From CAVQMC01 sp963713505 (GTDB taxonomy: Bacteria; Bacteroidota; Ignavibacteria; Ignavibacteriales; Ignavibacteriaceae): a stretch of 64,000 bases of DNA. How positions within the stretch are numbered: position 1 is the stretch's first letter; every line of letters begins with the position of its first letter. The translations under genes were made by a program, and so were the position numbers. Below, one piece after another: positions 29,306-39,643 of this stretch. The notes beneath the pieces were generated by a model. That model was given only the letters and a program-made list of their open reading frames with translations. It ran no database searches and had not been told where the DNA came from. The stretch lies in assembly GCA_963713505.1 (NCBI GenBank), contig CAVQMC010000016.1:24832-88831 (forward strand). Direction: 5' to 3'.

Positions 29306-30089
29306 TTATTTGTTTTTAAAATCGGGTTTTCTTTTTTCCAGAAATGCTGCAGTTCCCTCTTTAGCATCTTCAGTACCGCAGCATAATCCGAACAAACTTG
29401 CTTCGTAAGTTTGACCTTCTTTGGAAGAAACTTCATCCACTATATTTATAGCTTTAACTGCAAGTCTAATTGCCTGCTGACCTTTTGATGCAATTTTATT
29501 TGCCATTTCCAGAGCTTTATCCAAAAGTTCCTCTTGTTTGTAGACCTTATTAACTAATCCCAATCTTAATGCTTCATTAGCATCAATCATATCTCCGGTT
29601 AAAATATATTCCATTGCTCTTCCGGAATTAATTAATCTTGTTAGTCTTTGAGTTCCGCCGAATCCGGGAATTAAACCTAAATTAACTTCCGGCTGACCGA
29701 ATTTTGCATTTTCCGAAGCAATACGAATGTGACAGGAAAGAGCAAGTTCGCTTCCGCCGCCTAATGCAAAACCGTTAACAGCGGCAATTACAGGTTTATC
29801 TAAATTTTCAATTAAGTTAAAAACTTTTTGACCGTTTTCTGCAAACTCTTTTCCGCCGATCATATTTAATTTGTTCAATTCGGAAATATCTGCTCCGGCA
29901 ACAAATGCTTTTTGTCCGCTTCCGGTTATTATTACAACAAAAACAGTTTTATCATTTCTTAATTCCGTAAAAGCTTTCTTCAAGTTCGGCAATTGTTTCA
30001 TTATTTAAAGCATTTAGTTTATCAGGTCTGTTCATAGTTACAACAGCAACATTTTCTTTTTTTTCAACTATAATATTATTGTATGACAT
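29306..30089 (-). CDS. enoyl-CoA hydratase/isomerase family protein (one frameshift)
   Basis: The crotonase fold hydrates or isomerises acyl-CoA substrates. The repaired protein of about 260 residues begins MSYNNIIVEKKENVAVVTMN. It has the oxyanion stretch AFVAGADISELN, the GGGSELALSCHIRIAS segment and the second catalytic region FGQPEVNLGLIPGFGGTQRLTR, with the glutamate expected in active hydratases. The break near 29978 (an extra A) separates the first 30 residues from the rest. GAGGG lies before the ATG at 30089. It is probably a short-chain enoyl-CoA hydratase of beta-oxidation, but the substrate cannot be told from sequence. Confidence 0.9.
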
Positions 30090-30099
30090 TTTATTCCCT

Positions 30100-30687
30100 C
30101 TAATAATTTATGAATAAAGGAAGTCTCACTTTCAAATCAAAAGATAAGAACTGATTATTTTGATAAAAATTATATGTGGCTAAAATTTCCAGTAAAAACA
30201 TTGAGAAACCGCCGCCAACTGAAACTCCGAGTTTTGAACTTTCCTCTGTAAAATTAATTTTTCCAGATTCTAATTTAAATTGATGCAATTTTTGATAATA
30301 GCTGTAATCGACAGAAGCTTCGAGAATCGGCATCATCAAAACAACATTTTCAAATAAAGGCGGGAAGTAATATCTTATTCCAAGATTAACCGGAATATTT
30401 GTAACCGAATAATTTGAATAATCGCTGGTTTGATAAAATGACTGCGAACCCGGAAATTGATCGTAGCCTAACCTGGCAAAAATGAAAATGGGTAAATATT
30501 CATTATCTGTATATGAAAACTCAACGTTTAATCCATATCCTAAATCAGATCGATTGGCAAAACTTGCAAGCGGCAGCCTTGGACCAACACCAAAGGCTAC
30601 AAAAAATCCGCGTGCTTTGTCTGCAGGTTTTGCAAAAGTTCCAATCTGGATCAACAATAAAAATATGATGATAAATATTTTTTTCAT
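30100..30687 (-). CDS. outer-membrane beta-barrel protein
   Basis: This 195-residue protein has a signal peptide (IFIIIFLLLIQIGTFA), and the mature part alternates short strands of amphipathic residues with aromatic ends, as in OmpW/OmpA-like porin-family barrels of eight strands. It ends in a hydrophobic residue pair (FINY), typical of barrel ends. It is 10 bases before the enoyl-CoA hydratase gene. The role (structure or small-molecule transport) is unknown. Confidence 0.75.
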   Translation of the reverse strand: MKKIFIIIFLLLIQIGTFAKPADKARGFFVAFGVGPRLPLASFANRSDLGYGLNVEFSYTDNEYLPIFIFARLGYDQFPGSQSFYQTSDYSNYSVTNIPVNLGIRYYFPPLFENVVLMMPILEASVDYSYYQKLHQFKLESGKINFTEESSKLGVSVGGGFSMFLLEILATYNFYQNNQFLSFDLKVRLPLFINY

Positions 30688-30747
30688 TATTAGTCTGAAT
30701 AATTATATTTATTAAAATACAAAATTATAAACTCTTCATAAAATTTT

Positions 30748-31554
30748 TCATTTAACGGCGTTATTTTTTTTAGGATGATCTGTCATCCAAATCAAAATGA
30801 GCAAATTCATCAAATAAAAAAAAGGAAAAACAAACTGAATAATATTTTTATTTATTTCGATAAAACCATCCCAGCCGGAATATTGGGTTGCAAAAAATAA
30901 ATGAATTAATTCCTTTGAATTGCTGCCGAAAATTAAAACTGCAATCCAAAATATACTAAACAAATAAATTCCAAATCTGTAAATATTATCAAACCTCAAA
31001 AAAGAAATTGATAAACTAATTACAATAATTAAATATGTTATCAGATTAAACGGAATTAAATTGTGCTTGGGAGCAGGAATTAATTCAAACAAAAATAATG
31101 TAAATAATACCAATGTTATTGCTGCGAATTTTCTTTCAAAATTTTGTTTAATAAAAGAAAGGAAAATGTAAAGGAAAATTATTTGAGGCAAATTCCAAAT
31201 CAGATAAATAGGATAATCAACAATTGATGATAAACCGAATTCATAAAAATATTCAGGTTCGACAAACTCTGCATTAGTTGTAATAAATAAAACAATTATT
31301 ATAACAGCTGCAGCTAATAAAATCCAAATAAGGGTTTTTGATATTTTTCCTAATTCAAATTTTTTAAAATGAATTTTAACTTTTTGTCTGTTTTCTTTTT
31401 TGATAAGAATTAATAATGGGAGTAAACTGCTTAAGTGAAATCTAAAACCAAGTAAAACAAAATATGTTTCCAGTCCAAAGTATCTTAAAGTATATCCTAA
31501 AATATTTGTAATTAAAATAATCAGGATAATTAATGTTTTGCTTTTTAGATTCAC
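30748..31554 (-). CDS. polytopic membrane protein, function unknown
   Basis: The protein has 268 residues with about eight hydrophobic segments and few charged loops, such as HFKKFELGKISK near the start. No family is recognised by eye. It resembles CAAX-protease-like membrane proteins in length and hydrophobicity, but the EExxxR and FxxxH motifs of that family are absent, so that label is not applied. The neighbour DUF2231-like gene lies eight bases upstream and the two may be co-transcribed. Confidence 0.7.
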   Translation of the reverse strand: MNLKSKTLIILIILITNILGYTLRYFGLETYFVLLGFRFHLSSLLPLLILIKKENRQKVKIHFKKFELGKISKTLIWILLAAAVIIIVLFITTNAEFVEPEYFYEFGLSSIVDYPIYLIWNLPQIIFLYIFLSFIKQNFERKFAAITLVLFTLFLFELIPAPKHNLIPFNLITYLIIVISLSISFLRFDNIYRFGIYLFSIFWIAVLIFGSNSKELIHLFFATQYSGWDGFIEINKNIIQFVFPFFYLMNLLILIWMTDHPKKNNAVK

Positions 31555-31562
31555 TAATTAAA

Positions 31563-32033
31563 TTATTTACTTTCAGGTTTTAACAATTGCGTTCCAACTC
31601 CATATTTATAAACCAGTTTTCCTCCGAGTTCGCCGGTTCTGTAAATAATAAACATTCCGACAATTGCCAGCACAAGGAAAACATATTTTATATAACCGGC
31701 AAATTTTTTCTTTAAAACAGCCATCGTTCTTAAAATAAGTAGAATTGAAAAAAACCAGACAGCCCAATTTGCAGATTCTTGATGTTCTGATATTGCATGA
31801 AACGGAATCATAGCACCTTGATTTTCCCATTTATTTGCAACATCCAAAGCCTGGTTGCCTGTTAAAACTGCTGAAAGTGTGCTTAATACTCCAAGAAATA
31901 AAATTAAATGGGCAGCTTTTGAAAAGAAATCCTTTTTGAAAACAACTCCGATAAATTCCAGCAATACATAAACAGATAAAAGTGCAATTGCAAAATGTAC
32001 AACTTTAGGATGATACTGTGCTAAAAATTCCAT
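31563..32033 (-). CDS. DUF2231-like membrane protein
   Basis: The 156-residue protein has four membrane segments and the start FLAQYHPKVVHFAIALL, matching the H-P-x-x-V-H-F pattern of the DUF2231 family of predicted redox or heme-binding membrane proteins. The conserved histidines are present (H8 in this start, and H in PFHAISEHQESANWAVW). It is the first gene of a two-gene unit with the membrane protein at 30748. Function is unknown. Confidence 0.8.
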   Translation of the reverse strand: MEFLAQYHPKVVHFAIALLSVYVLLEFIGVVFKKDFFSKAAHLILFLGVLSTLSAVLTGNQALDVANKWENQGAMIPFHAISEHQESANWAVWFFSILLILRTMAVLKKKFAGYIKYVFLVLAIVGMFIIYRTGELGGKLVYKYGVGTQLLKPESK

Positions 32034-32095
32034 TTAAATTCCTTTCAAATTATTTAGCTGTTTTTAATTCCAACTTTTCATAAAATAAAGATTAA

Positions 32096-32854
32096 TTATC
32101 CGCATAAAACCGAACCGCCGTTAACGTTTAATATTTCTCCATTAATTTGTTTTGCAAAATCGGATGCAATAAATAGAACCGGTCCGGCAATATCTTCCGG
32201 ATCCGCAATTTTATTTGTGGGAATTTCATTTTTAATTTTTGTATGAAGTTTTTTATTTTTTAAAGTATCAATTGTCATGTCAGTAGTAACCCAGCCGGGA
32301 GCAACAGAATTTGCGGTTATATTAAATTTACCAACTTCAGCAGCAAGTGATTTTGTAAAAGAAATCATTCCTCCTTTAGAAGCGGCATAATGAGAGTGAA
32401 ACGGCTCGCCTCTTTGTCCGGCTGTAGACGATATATTAATAATTCTTCCAAACTTATTTTTCTTCATTAAAGGAAGAACAAGTTTTGTAATATTAAAAGT
32501 GCCTGTTAAATTTATTCTGATGGTTTCTTCCCATTGTTTCAAAGTCATTTTATCGGCTTCAGCTTCTTTCCAAATACCGGCATTGTTAATTAAGATATCA
32601 ATTTTTCCAAAATCTTTTATTATTTGTTTAACTTGTTTTTCAATACTTTTAGTATTATTTAAATTTAATTTATAAGCTCTTATCGGGTTACGGTTTTTTG
32701 TGTTTATAATTAATTTTTCAGCATCCTTTTTATTTTTAGAATAAGTAAATGCAACATTTGCATTTGACTGCGAAAACATTTTTACACAAGCCGCTCCAAT
32801 TCCTCTTGATCCTCCGGTAATAAGCACGTTTTTATTTGTAAAATCTAAGTTCAT
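32096..32854 (-). CDS. SDR-family oxidoreductase, FabG-like
   Basis: Short-chain dehydrogenases reduce or oxidise carbonyls with NAD(P)H. The 252-residue protein has the cofactor loop TGGSRGIGAA (13-22), NNAG (90-93), and the catalytic Ser142/143, Tyr156 and Lys160 (HYAASKGG). It ends with NVNGGSVLCG, like 3-oxoacyl-ACP reductases. It overlaps the truA stop by four bases. Whether it is FabG proper or another SDR with a different substrate cannot be decided. The frame is intact. Confidence 0.9.
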   Translation of the reverse strand: MNLDFTNKNVLITGGSRGIGAACVKMFSQSNANVAFTYSKNKKDAEKLIINTKNRNPIRAYKLNLNNTKSIEKQVKQIIKDFGKIDILINNAGIWKEAEADKMTLKQWEETIRINLTGTFNITKLVLPLMKKNKFGRIINISSTAGQRGEPFHSHYAASKGGMISFTKSLAAEVGKFNITANSVAPGWVTTDMTIDTLKNKKLHTKIKNEIPTNKIADPEDIAGPVLFIASDFAKQINGEILNVNGGSVLCG

Positions 32855-33586
32855 TTATTGTACCTTACTTTATATAAAAATAATCCTTTGGCCGGAACAG
32901 ATTCTGCAGCTGCTTCCCTATTTTTTGCTTCAATTACTTTTATTAAATATTCTTTAGGATTTTCCAGTTTAACAGCATTTAATAAAGTTCCGACAATTGT
33001 TCTAACCATTCCATGCAAAAATCTATCGGCTTCTATCAGAAAAAAAATCAAACCATTCGACTCTTTCCATTCAGCAGTATAAATTTCACAAACTTTATTT
33101 TTTGTTTCTGTTTGTTTTTTTGAAAATGAAGTAAAATCTTTTTTACCTGTAAGAATTTTGCCGAGATTATTTAAGATGTTCAATATTTAAGCTATCATGA
33201 TAAAAATATGAATATCGATCGAAAAAAGGAGATTTGTATTTAGAAAATAGATAAAAATAACTTCTCTTTACAGCATCAAATCTAGCATGAAAATCTTCTT
33301 CTTTTTTTTCAATTTTTATGATGGAAATATCTTTAGGTAAAATCGAATTTAATGAATAATTAAATTTGAAAGTATCCAAATCATGAAAAGTTTGAAAATT
33401 TGCAATTTGTCCCCATGCGTGAACTCCTGCATCAGTTCGTCCGGACCCGATTAAATTGATTTCATCTTTTAAAATTATTTTAATTGCATCGCTTATTTTC
33501 TGCTGAACAGTCTCGGCATTTTGCTGAAATTGCCAGCCGGCATAGTTAGTTCCGTCATATTGAATTGTGAGTTTATAGTTATTCAA
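32851..33586 (-). CDS. truA: tRNA pseudouridine(38-40) synthase (one frameshift)
   Basis: TruA converts uridines 38 to 40 of the tRNA anticodon stem to pseudouridine. The repaired protein has about 244 residues. The catalytic aspartate is D52 in SGRTDAGVHAWGQ, the family signature, and the C-terminal FLIEADRFLHGMVRTIVGTLL box is also present. A break near 33171 (an extra A) splits it after DSLNIEHL, and the next frame continues NNLGKILTGKKDF. The stop overlaps the start of the SDR gene (ATGA). Confidence 0.92.
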
Positions 33587-33705
33587 AAATACACCGCAAT
33601 ATTTTGTGACTCTATTTACTGAAAGAATGGATTTTCAATTATAATTTAAGTGATAACTTAATTACATTTACAAAAATCTTAAAAAAATGAATGAAATAAA
33701 AAATC

Positions 33706-34179
33706 ATGAAAAATAATATAATTTATTTAGTATTAATTACTTCAGCAGTATTATTTATAACGGGCTGCAGTGAAAAAAATAATCAAAACAATTCGGGAAT
33801 TGATACAACATTATCCGATAACATTTTTCTGCAGGATCCTGCAGTAGATAGTCTCTTTTCAATCGGGAAAGATTACACTTTCAAAGAAAAAAACTTATAC
33901 AAAGGAGAATTAAAAAACAGAATAAATGCATTTTCAAATGAAATTGAAAGATTAAGATATAAGTTTAATACTTCCTCTTCAATTGATAAGGAAGGTTATA
34001 ATGCTATGATTAAAGATATGGAAATGAAAAGAGACACTTTGCAAAGCAGGTTAAATAAAATCGATTTAATTCAAAAAGAAAAATGGGAAGATTTTAAAGC
34101 TGATATAGATTCGATGCTGAATAATGAAAAAAGCAGTTATAAAAATTGGAAAGAAAAAGTATCGCCTCAAAATAAATAA
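33706..34179 (+). CDS. putative lipoprotein with helical body
   Basis: This 157-residue protein has a lipobox (FITGC, Cys 21) after a hydrophobic start, then a disordered linker, then a charged helical stretch rich in K, E, R and D (KNRINAFSNEIERLRYKFN). The helical part has a coiled-coil look. No family is recognised. It is convergent with the MgtC-like gene, which ends 11 bases away. It lies in the periplasm or outer membrane if the lipobox is used. Confidence 0.65.
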   Translation: MKNNIIYLVLITSAVLFITGCSEKNNQNNSGIDTTLSDNIFLQDPAVDSLFSIGKDYTFKEKNLYKGELKNRINAFSNEIERLRYKFNTSSSIDKEGYNAMIKDMEMKRDTLQSRLNKIDLIQKEKWEDFKADIDSMLNNEKSSYKNWKEKVSPQNK

Positions 34180-34189
34180 TGAAAAGGAA

Positions 34190-35500
34190 TTAAATTAAAA
34201 CATAAATTAAATAAATAATGGATAATAGGTTCATTACGCCTAATCCGCTGAGTGTATATTTTTTTAATTCCTTGTCGCCGAAAATTAAAGCAATAACGGA
34301 TTTAACTATTGTATTTGAAATAAGAGCAATTATAATAGCAGGTATAGCTACGTTTTCAGTAATATTTTGAGAAGTAAGTTTGGCAATAGAAATAGTTATT
34401 GCATCAACACTAGTAATTCCGGCCAAAGCACTGGCAGCAAAAGTTCCTCCGCTTCCCAAATACATTTGAGCAGCTTTTGCAACTAAAATTATAATTGCAA
34501 AAATTAATCCAAATAATAAAGCAGATTTTAGTTCAAAAGGATTTTTCATTTTCAGTGAACTGTCTGAATGATTTACAAATTTTTTAGAAAGAAATAAACT
34601 AACAATAACACCGGACAAAGCGAAAACCAGAAGTGGAAGCCAAAGATAATCAATAAGTGAAATATTAATAATTAAAAGAACAATAAATACGCGTAAATAC
34701 ATAACTGTTGATGCTAAGATTATTCCAATCGAGAGTTTTCCTCCGGCATCGGAAATTTCTTTACTTCTTCTGGCAAATGAATAAGTTACAACCGTGCTGG
34801 AAACCAGTCCTCCCATTAAACCCGTTAAAGGAATTCCTCTTTCCTGTCCTACAATTTTTATAAGAACATATCCGACAAAACTGATTCCGCTTACAAGTAT
34901 GACCATATACCAAATTAGTCTGGGATTTAAAACATTCAGCGGTCCGTAAGTTTTATCAGGCAGTAAAGGAAGTATAATAACAGTTATTAGTGCAAGTTTT
35001 AATGTTGCATAAAGATCTTCTTCACTTACTTTTCCAACAAAAGTATGAAGCTGCAATTTTAAAGTAAGGAAAATTGTAGTAATCACCGCAATTATTGAAG
35101 CAAGAATAATAAAATTCCAATAGACCAAAGAGCCTAAAAGAAAAACAATGAAAGTTGTAATTTCCGAAGTTCCGCCAAGTCTTCCATTCTTTGCCGAAAA
35201 AATATGCGAGGTTGTAACCAAAGCTGAAAAACCAATAAAAAATGCAAAATATGTCCAATAAGATGTAATAGAGCTAATTAATGCTGCAATAAATCCGAAT
35301 ATAGCTATTAGAGGAAAAGTTCTTATTCCGGCAAAGGTTTTTTCTTCGGAAGGACGCGAATGTTCACGTTCTAAACCGATAAAAGCCCCAATAAGAATGG
35401 TAATTAACAATTTTTGAAAAAGGATAAAAATGTCCTGAGTTCCTAAATCGGAATGAAGTGTATTTAAATATTCTGGTAGAAATTTTAGGGAATCCTGCAT
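34190..35500 (-). CDS. MgtC/SapB-DUF4010 fusion membrane protein
   Basis: The protein has 436 residues in two membrane halves. The first 150 residues match MgtC/SapB (GAFIGLEREHSRPSEEKTFAGIRTFPLIAIFGF), including the conserved LERE and RT patterns. The second half matches DUF4010 (GLMGGLVSSTVVTYSFARRS, SVDAITISIAKL). This fusion is a known and widespread family that has been linked to magnesium or acid stress, though its activity is not defined. It is convergent with the lipoprotein gene. Confidence 0.88.
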   Translation of the reverse strand: MQDSLKFLPEYLNTLHSDLGTQDIFILFQKLLITILIGAFIGLEREHSRPSEEKTFAGIRTFPLIAIFGFIAALISSITSYWTYFAFFIGFSALVTTSHIFSAKNGRLGGTSEITTFIVFLLGSLVYWNFIILASIIAVITTIFLTLKLQLHTFVGKVSEEDLYATLKLALITVIILPLLPDKTYGPLNVLNPRLIWYMVILVSGISFVGYVLIKIVGQERGIPLTGLMGGLVSSTVVTYSFARRSKEISDAGGKLSIGIILASTVMYLRVFIVLLIINISLIDYLWLPLLVFALSGVIVSLFLSKKFVNHSDSSLKMKNPFELKSALLFGLIFAIIILVAKAAQMYLGSGGTFAASALAGITSVDAITISIAKLTSQNITENVAIPAIIIALISNTIVKSVIALIFGDKELKKYTLSGLGVMNLLSIIYLIYVLI

Positions 35501-35924
35501 TTTTTGTAAATGTAAATCGATTTTTTTAACAATATGGCGTTAATGTATAATTACATATTTGATAATATAAATTATTCTCCGAAAATATTAAATAATTTTG
35601 AAATTTTAGTTGAATCTTTGGTTATTTTTTCAAACGTTTAAAATAAGGTTAAAATATTTTACCATTGTGAAATATTTTATTTAATATAGTATTTATTAAA
35701 TATTTAAGAGTCATATTGTTGATAAAAATTTCTGAATTATGATGTGATAAAATGATCAACTTAATTTTTCAATATCGGGAAGTTGTTTTACATCAAATAT
35801 TATTATTAATTATTTATTGAATATACGTTATGGCTCAATTTGTCTTTAATATTTTTAATGGCGGAAAATACAGGTCCACACTCGTATCTTTTTTGACTAC
35901 ACTAATATTCGGAAGTAAAATTTA
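35501..35924. other. 424-base intergenic region, divergent promoters expected
   Basis: The region separates the minus-strand MgtC/DUF4010 gene from the first sensor kinase. It is very AT-rich and holds no open frame worth calling. AAATATTTTA occurs twice 18 bases apart (35652-35661 and 35670-35679). I see no RNA gene or clear terminator. Confidence 0.4.
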
Positions 35925-38900
35925 ATGCAGAGTTTATTTCACAAAATATTTGAACACTCTGAGTATCCCCAAATTATTTTTAATTCCACAAATGGAATTT
36001 TGATAGATATGAATGCATCCGCCAGGAAATTATTCGGATATGAAAAGAAAGACATTACAAAACTAAATAAGATTGAATTAATCTTTGAAGAAGATGTAGA
36101 TTTATTTTATTCGACATTACAAAATACGATTAATAATGGGAATTCCAGAATTGAAAACTTTAAGTTAAAGTTAAAAAACGGAAATAAATTTGAATCTCCA
36201 ATAGAATTACAATTATATAAAAACGAAGAACAAAATGAAGAATTTATAGTTGAATTTATTCATGGGAAAAATTATACTAAAAAATCAGATGATATAGATT
36301 ATTCAACAATTTTAAATGCACTCCCGGATTTATATTTTAATCTTACCCATGAAGGAAAAATTTTAAACTACTACACTAATGATGAACGCTATTTATATAT
36401 AAAACCGGAAAAATTTTTAAATAAAAAAATACAAGATGTTCTCCCAAAGAATATTGGTAGACTATTTGATAAAGCAATTTCGGAATTAAATGAAATTGGA
36501 CATGTAGGACAATTTGAATATGAATTAGACGTTCCTGCCGGAGAGAAAGTATTTGAGGCTAGGCTGGTCTTAACTCAGGAATCGAAAATAATTGCAGTCA
36601 TCCGCGATGTTACTGATAAGTCAAAAACTTCCAAAGAATTAAATGAAAACAGAAGGATGCTTTCCACACTTCTTAAACATCTTCCAGGAATGGCATATAA
36701 ATGTAAGTTTGATAAATACTGGACAATGGAATTCGTTAGCGACGGCTGTAAAAATTTAACCGGTTATAAACCCGATGACCTTATTATGAACAGAATAATA
36801 CCTTATTCTGAAATAATAAATCCTGCGGACAGAGAACATGTATTAGCAGAAGTGCAAAATTCAGTAGTTGAAGATAGACCTTTCCAAATTATCTACAGAA
36901 TAATTACAAAAGATAATACTGAAAAATGGGTTTGGGAACAGGGTAACTCTGTAAGAGATGAAAATAGAAAAATTGTCGCCCTGGAAGGTTTCATAACCGA
37001 TATTACTGCACAAAGGATTGCACAAGAAGCTTTAGAAAACAGCGAATACAAATTTAAGTCTCTTGTAGAAGATTCTTTCGTCGGAGTTTATATAATTCAA
37101 AATGATAAATTTATCTATGTAAATCCTTCATTTGCAAAAATTTTTGGTTACAGCCAGGAAGAAATAATAGGCAGAAAAAAAGTACTGGATCTGGTTGATG
37201 GTGATGATAAATCATTAGTTAATGAAAATGTTAGAAAACGTTTTGATAATGAAATTGAAGTGATCAGGTATGCTTTCAAAGGTGTAAAAAAAGATCATAC
37301 AAAAATCGATGTGGAAGTTATCGGTTCAATAACCGTTTACAATAATAAAAAGGCTATTATTGGAACATTACTGGATATAACTGAACGATTAAAATCTGAA
37401 AAACTAATTAAAGAAAATGAAGAAAGATTCAGATTGTTGTTTGAAAATATGCTCGATGCAACAATGTTTGTTAATTGGAATGGTGATATTTTATTTGCAA
37501 ATAAAGCAGCTGCCAAATTATTTGCTTTGGGTTCTTCAAATGAATTGATGGGTTTGAATATTTTCACTTTTATACACAAAAATTTCCAGGATACAATTAA
37601 AAAAGAATTAAGAGAAGTTAAAGAAGGAAGAGGAGGATTTTTATCTGAAGCAAAAATTATAACAGGTAAAAATGAAGAAAAGTGGATTGAAAGTCTCGGA
37701 ACAAAAATGACTTTAAACGATATTTCTGCTGATTTGATATCTATAAGAGACATAACAGGAAGAAAACAAGCTGAAGAAAGATTGGAATTATTAAACACAG
37801 CTCTTCAATCTGCAGCTAATGGAATACTTATAACTTCAAATGAAGGTAAAATAATCTGGACAAATAGAGCTTTTACCACATTAACCGGGTATTATCCTGA
37901 AGAAGTAATAGGCAAAAATACCCGTATTCTAAAATCCGGTAAAATGGATAAAGAGTTCTATACAAATCTTTGGAATACAATTACTTCCGGCAAGGTATGG
38001 CATGGAGAAATTACAAATAGAAAAAAAGACGGCACAATTTATATTGAAGAAATGACAATTACTCCTGTTAAAAATCCCTCTACAAATGAAAAATATTTTA
38101 TATCCGTAAAACAGGATATTACAAAAAGGAAAAAAGTAGAAAACGAATTAAAATCTGCCAAAGAATATGCAGAGGAAATGAGTAAATTAAAATCCATATT
38201 CCTTGCAAATATGAGCCACGAAATTAGAACCCCGTTAGTTGGTATATTAGGATTTGCAGAAATGCTTAGTGAAGAATTAATCGATAAAGACCAAAAGGAA
38301 ATGAGTCAGTCAATTCTTTCCAGCGGTCAAAGATTAATGGAAACATTAAATTTTATACTTGATCTTTCCAAGATAGAAGCTAAAAAATTAAAAGTTTCTT
38401 ATAAAGAAATAAATATCGCCGATATTGTAAACGATACATTAAAAACTTTCCAAAGCATAATAAAGCAAAAGGGATTATATCTTAAATCAGTTATTGAAGA
38501 TGAAGCAATAACAGCACAAGTTGATGCACAATTATTAAGAGGAATTTTAAATAACTTAACAAATAACGCAATTAAATTTACAGATCACGGCGGAGTTACA
38601 ATTGAAATATTTAAACTTAATCTTGATGAAAGAGATTGGGTTGGAATTAAAATTATAGATACCGGGATAGGAATTCCTAAAGCAAAACAAGATATTATTT
38701 TTGAAGAGTTCAGACAGGTGAGTGAAGGCCTGGACAGAAAATATGAGGGGACAGGATTGGGTCTGACAATAACAAAAAGATTTGTTGAAGAACTTAACGG
38801 ACGAATAAAATTACACAGCGAACCCGGGAAAGGAACAACATTCGAAATATTACTGCCTAAAACATTAGAAGAAAAAGAAGAAGTTATTGAAATGGTTGAT

Positions 38901-39317
38901 AAGCCTGCAAGTACAGAAATCTCACTTCCCTCTTCTCAAAAGCTTCATGAGGCTTTATTGGTTGAAAATGACGAGGCTAGTATTGATGTTACAAAGTCAT
39001 TCTTAAAGGAAATTTGTAATATTGATGTAGTTAAAGACGGAGATACTGCTTTAAAAGAGGCTACCGGAAAAAAATATGAAATTATTTTTATGGATATTGA
39101 TTTAGGCTGGGGAATGAACGGAATGGAAGTAACACAGGAAATTAAAAAACTTCCGCAATATAAAAACGTACCAATTATTGCTCTTACTGCTTATGCAATG
39201 AAAGGCGACAAAGAAGCATTTCTAGAAGCAGGCTGCACTCACTATTTATCAAAACCTTTTAATAAAAAATCTATTATAAATATAGTTAAAGAAGTATTAT
39301 CTATCGAAGCGAAGTAA
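35925..39317 (+). CDS. hybrid sensor histidine kinase with about six PAS domains
   Basis: The protein has 1130 residues and no membrane segment, so it is a cytosolic sensor. About six PAS domains follow one another (roughly 5-110, 125-235, 245-365, 375-490, 497-615 and 620-745). A HisKA domain comes next (FLANMSHEIRTPLVGILGF, with the phosphorylated His), then a HATPase domain (NLTNNAIKFTD, DTGIGIPKAKQ, GTGLGLTITKRFVE). A receiver domain ends the protein (LLVENDEASIDV, phosphorylated Asp in FMDIDLG, Lys in LSKPF). The C-terminal half is closely similar to that of the kinase at 43532, so the two are paralogues. The ATG at 35925 is preceded by an AT-rich stretch without a clear ribosome site. 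The signal sensed is unknown. Confidence 0.92.
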   Translation: MQSLFHKIFEHSEYPQIIFNSTNGILIDMNASARKLFGYEKKDITKLNKIELIFEEDVDLFYSTLQNTINNGNSRIENFKLKLKNGNKFESPIELQLYKNEEQNEEFIVEFIHGKNYTKKSDDIDYSTILNALPDLYFNLTHEGKILNYYTNDERYLYIKPEKFLNKKIQDVLPKNIGRLFDKAISELNEIGHVGQFEYELDVPAGEKVFEARLVLTQESKIIAVIRDVTDKSKTSKELNENRRMLSTLLKHLPGMAYKCKFDKYWTMEFVSDGCKNLTGYKPDDLIMNRIIPYSEIINPADREHVLAEVQNSVVEDRPFQIIYRIITKDNTEKWVWEQGNSVRDENRKIVALEGFITDITAQRIAQEALENSEYKFKSLVEDSFVGVYIIQNDKFIYVNPSFAKIFGYSQEEIIGRKKVLDLVDGDDKSLVNENVRKRFDNEIEVIRYAFKGVKKDHTKIDVEVIGSITVYNNKKAIIGTLLDITERLKSEKLIKENEERFRLLFENMLDATMFVNWNGDILFANKAAAKLFALGSSNELMGLNIFTFIHKNFQDTIKKELREVKEGRGGFLSEAKIITGKNEEKWIESLGTKMTLNDISADLISIRDITGRKQAEERLELLNTALQSAANGILITSNEGKIIWTNRAFTTLTGYYPEEVIGKNTRILKSGKMDKEFYTNLWNTITSGKVWHGEITNRKKDGTIYIEEMTITPVKNPSTNEKYFISVKQDITKRKKVENELKSAKEYAEEMSKLKSIFLANMSHEIRTPLVGILGFAEMLSEELIDKDQKEMSQSILSSGQRLMETLNFILDLSKIEAKKLKVSYKEINIADIVNDTLKTFQSIIKQKGLYLKSVIEDEAITAQVDAQLLRGILNNLTNNAIKFTDHGGVTIEIFKLNLDERDWVGIKIIDTGIGIPKAKQDIIFEEFRQVSEGLDRKYEGTGLGLTITKRFVEELNGRIKLHSEPGKGTTFEILLPKTLEEKEEVIEMVDKPASTEISLPSSQKLHEALLVENDEASIDVTKSFLKEICNIDVVKDGDTALKEATGKKYEIIFMDIDLGWGMNGMEVTQEIKKLPQYKNVPIIALTAYAMKGDKEAFLEAGCTHYLSKPFNKKSIINIVKEVLSIEAK

Positions 39318-39399
39318 TTAATTATTTTGTTCTTTTTTTGTAATTCCTTTATTAAATTATAGTGTTGAATTATTTATAAAAAAGGGAGTAATTCAAACC

Positions 39400-39498
39400 A
39401 TGTGAAAAGGAAATAGAAAATCAAAAGAAAAAAAATTCACAGAGGAACAACAGGAAAGAGAAAACCAGTTCAAAGAATTAAAAAGACAAATTAAGTAA
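39400..39498 (+). other. 33-codon frame with UGA at codon 2
   Basis: An ATG at 39400 follows AAAGGGAG, a good ribosome-binding site, by eight bases. Codon 2 is TGA, and the same frame then stays open for 30 codons, encoding a charged stretch (KKFTEEQQERENQFKELKRQIK) before TAA at 39496. The purine-rich ribosome site and open frame suggest a real short coding region damaged at one base, a read-through case, or chance. No substitution-type error was seen elsewhere in the window, so a real UGA is possible. Confidence 0.3.
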
Positions 39499-39643
39499 AG
39501 CAAAATAACATCTCTAGATATAGCTTTTTAAATTAAAGTTACTTTAAAGACTCTCATATTACTCTTCTTTTGGAAAAAATTGTTAAAGGATAAATCCTCA
39601 AAAGTACTAAAAGGATTTACAGTTTTTCGCCGCAAAGAAATTT

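Noticed and set aside
30748..31554. CAAX protease
   Set aside because: The protein is polytopic, but the EExxxR and FxxxH motifs of that family are not visible.
35925..39317. Chemoreceptor or diguanylate cyclase
   Set aside because: The kinase has clear HisKA, HATPase and receiver domains and no GGDEF or MCP signalling domain.
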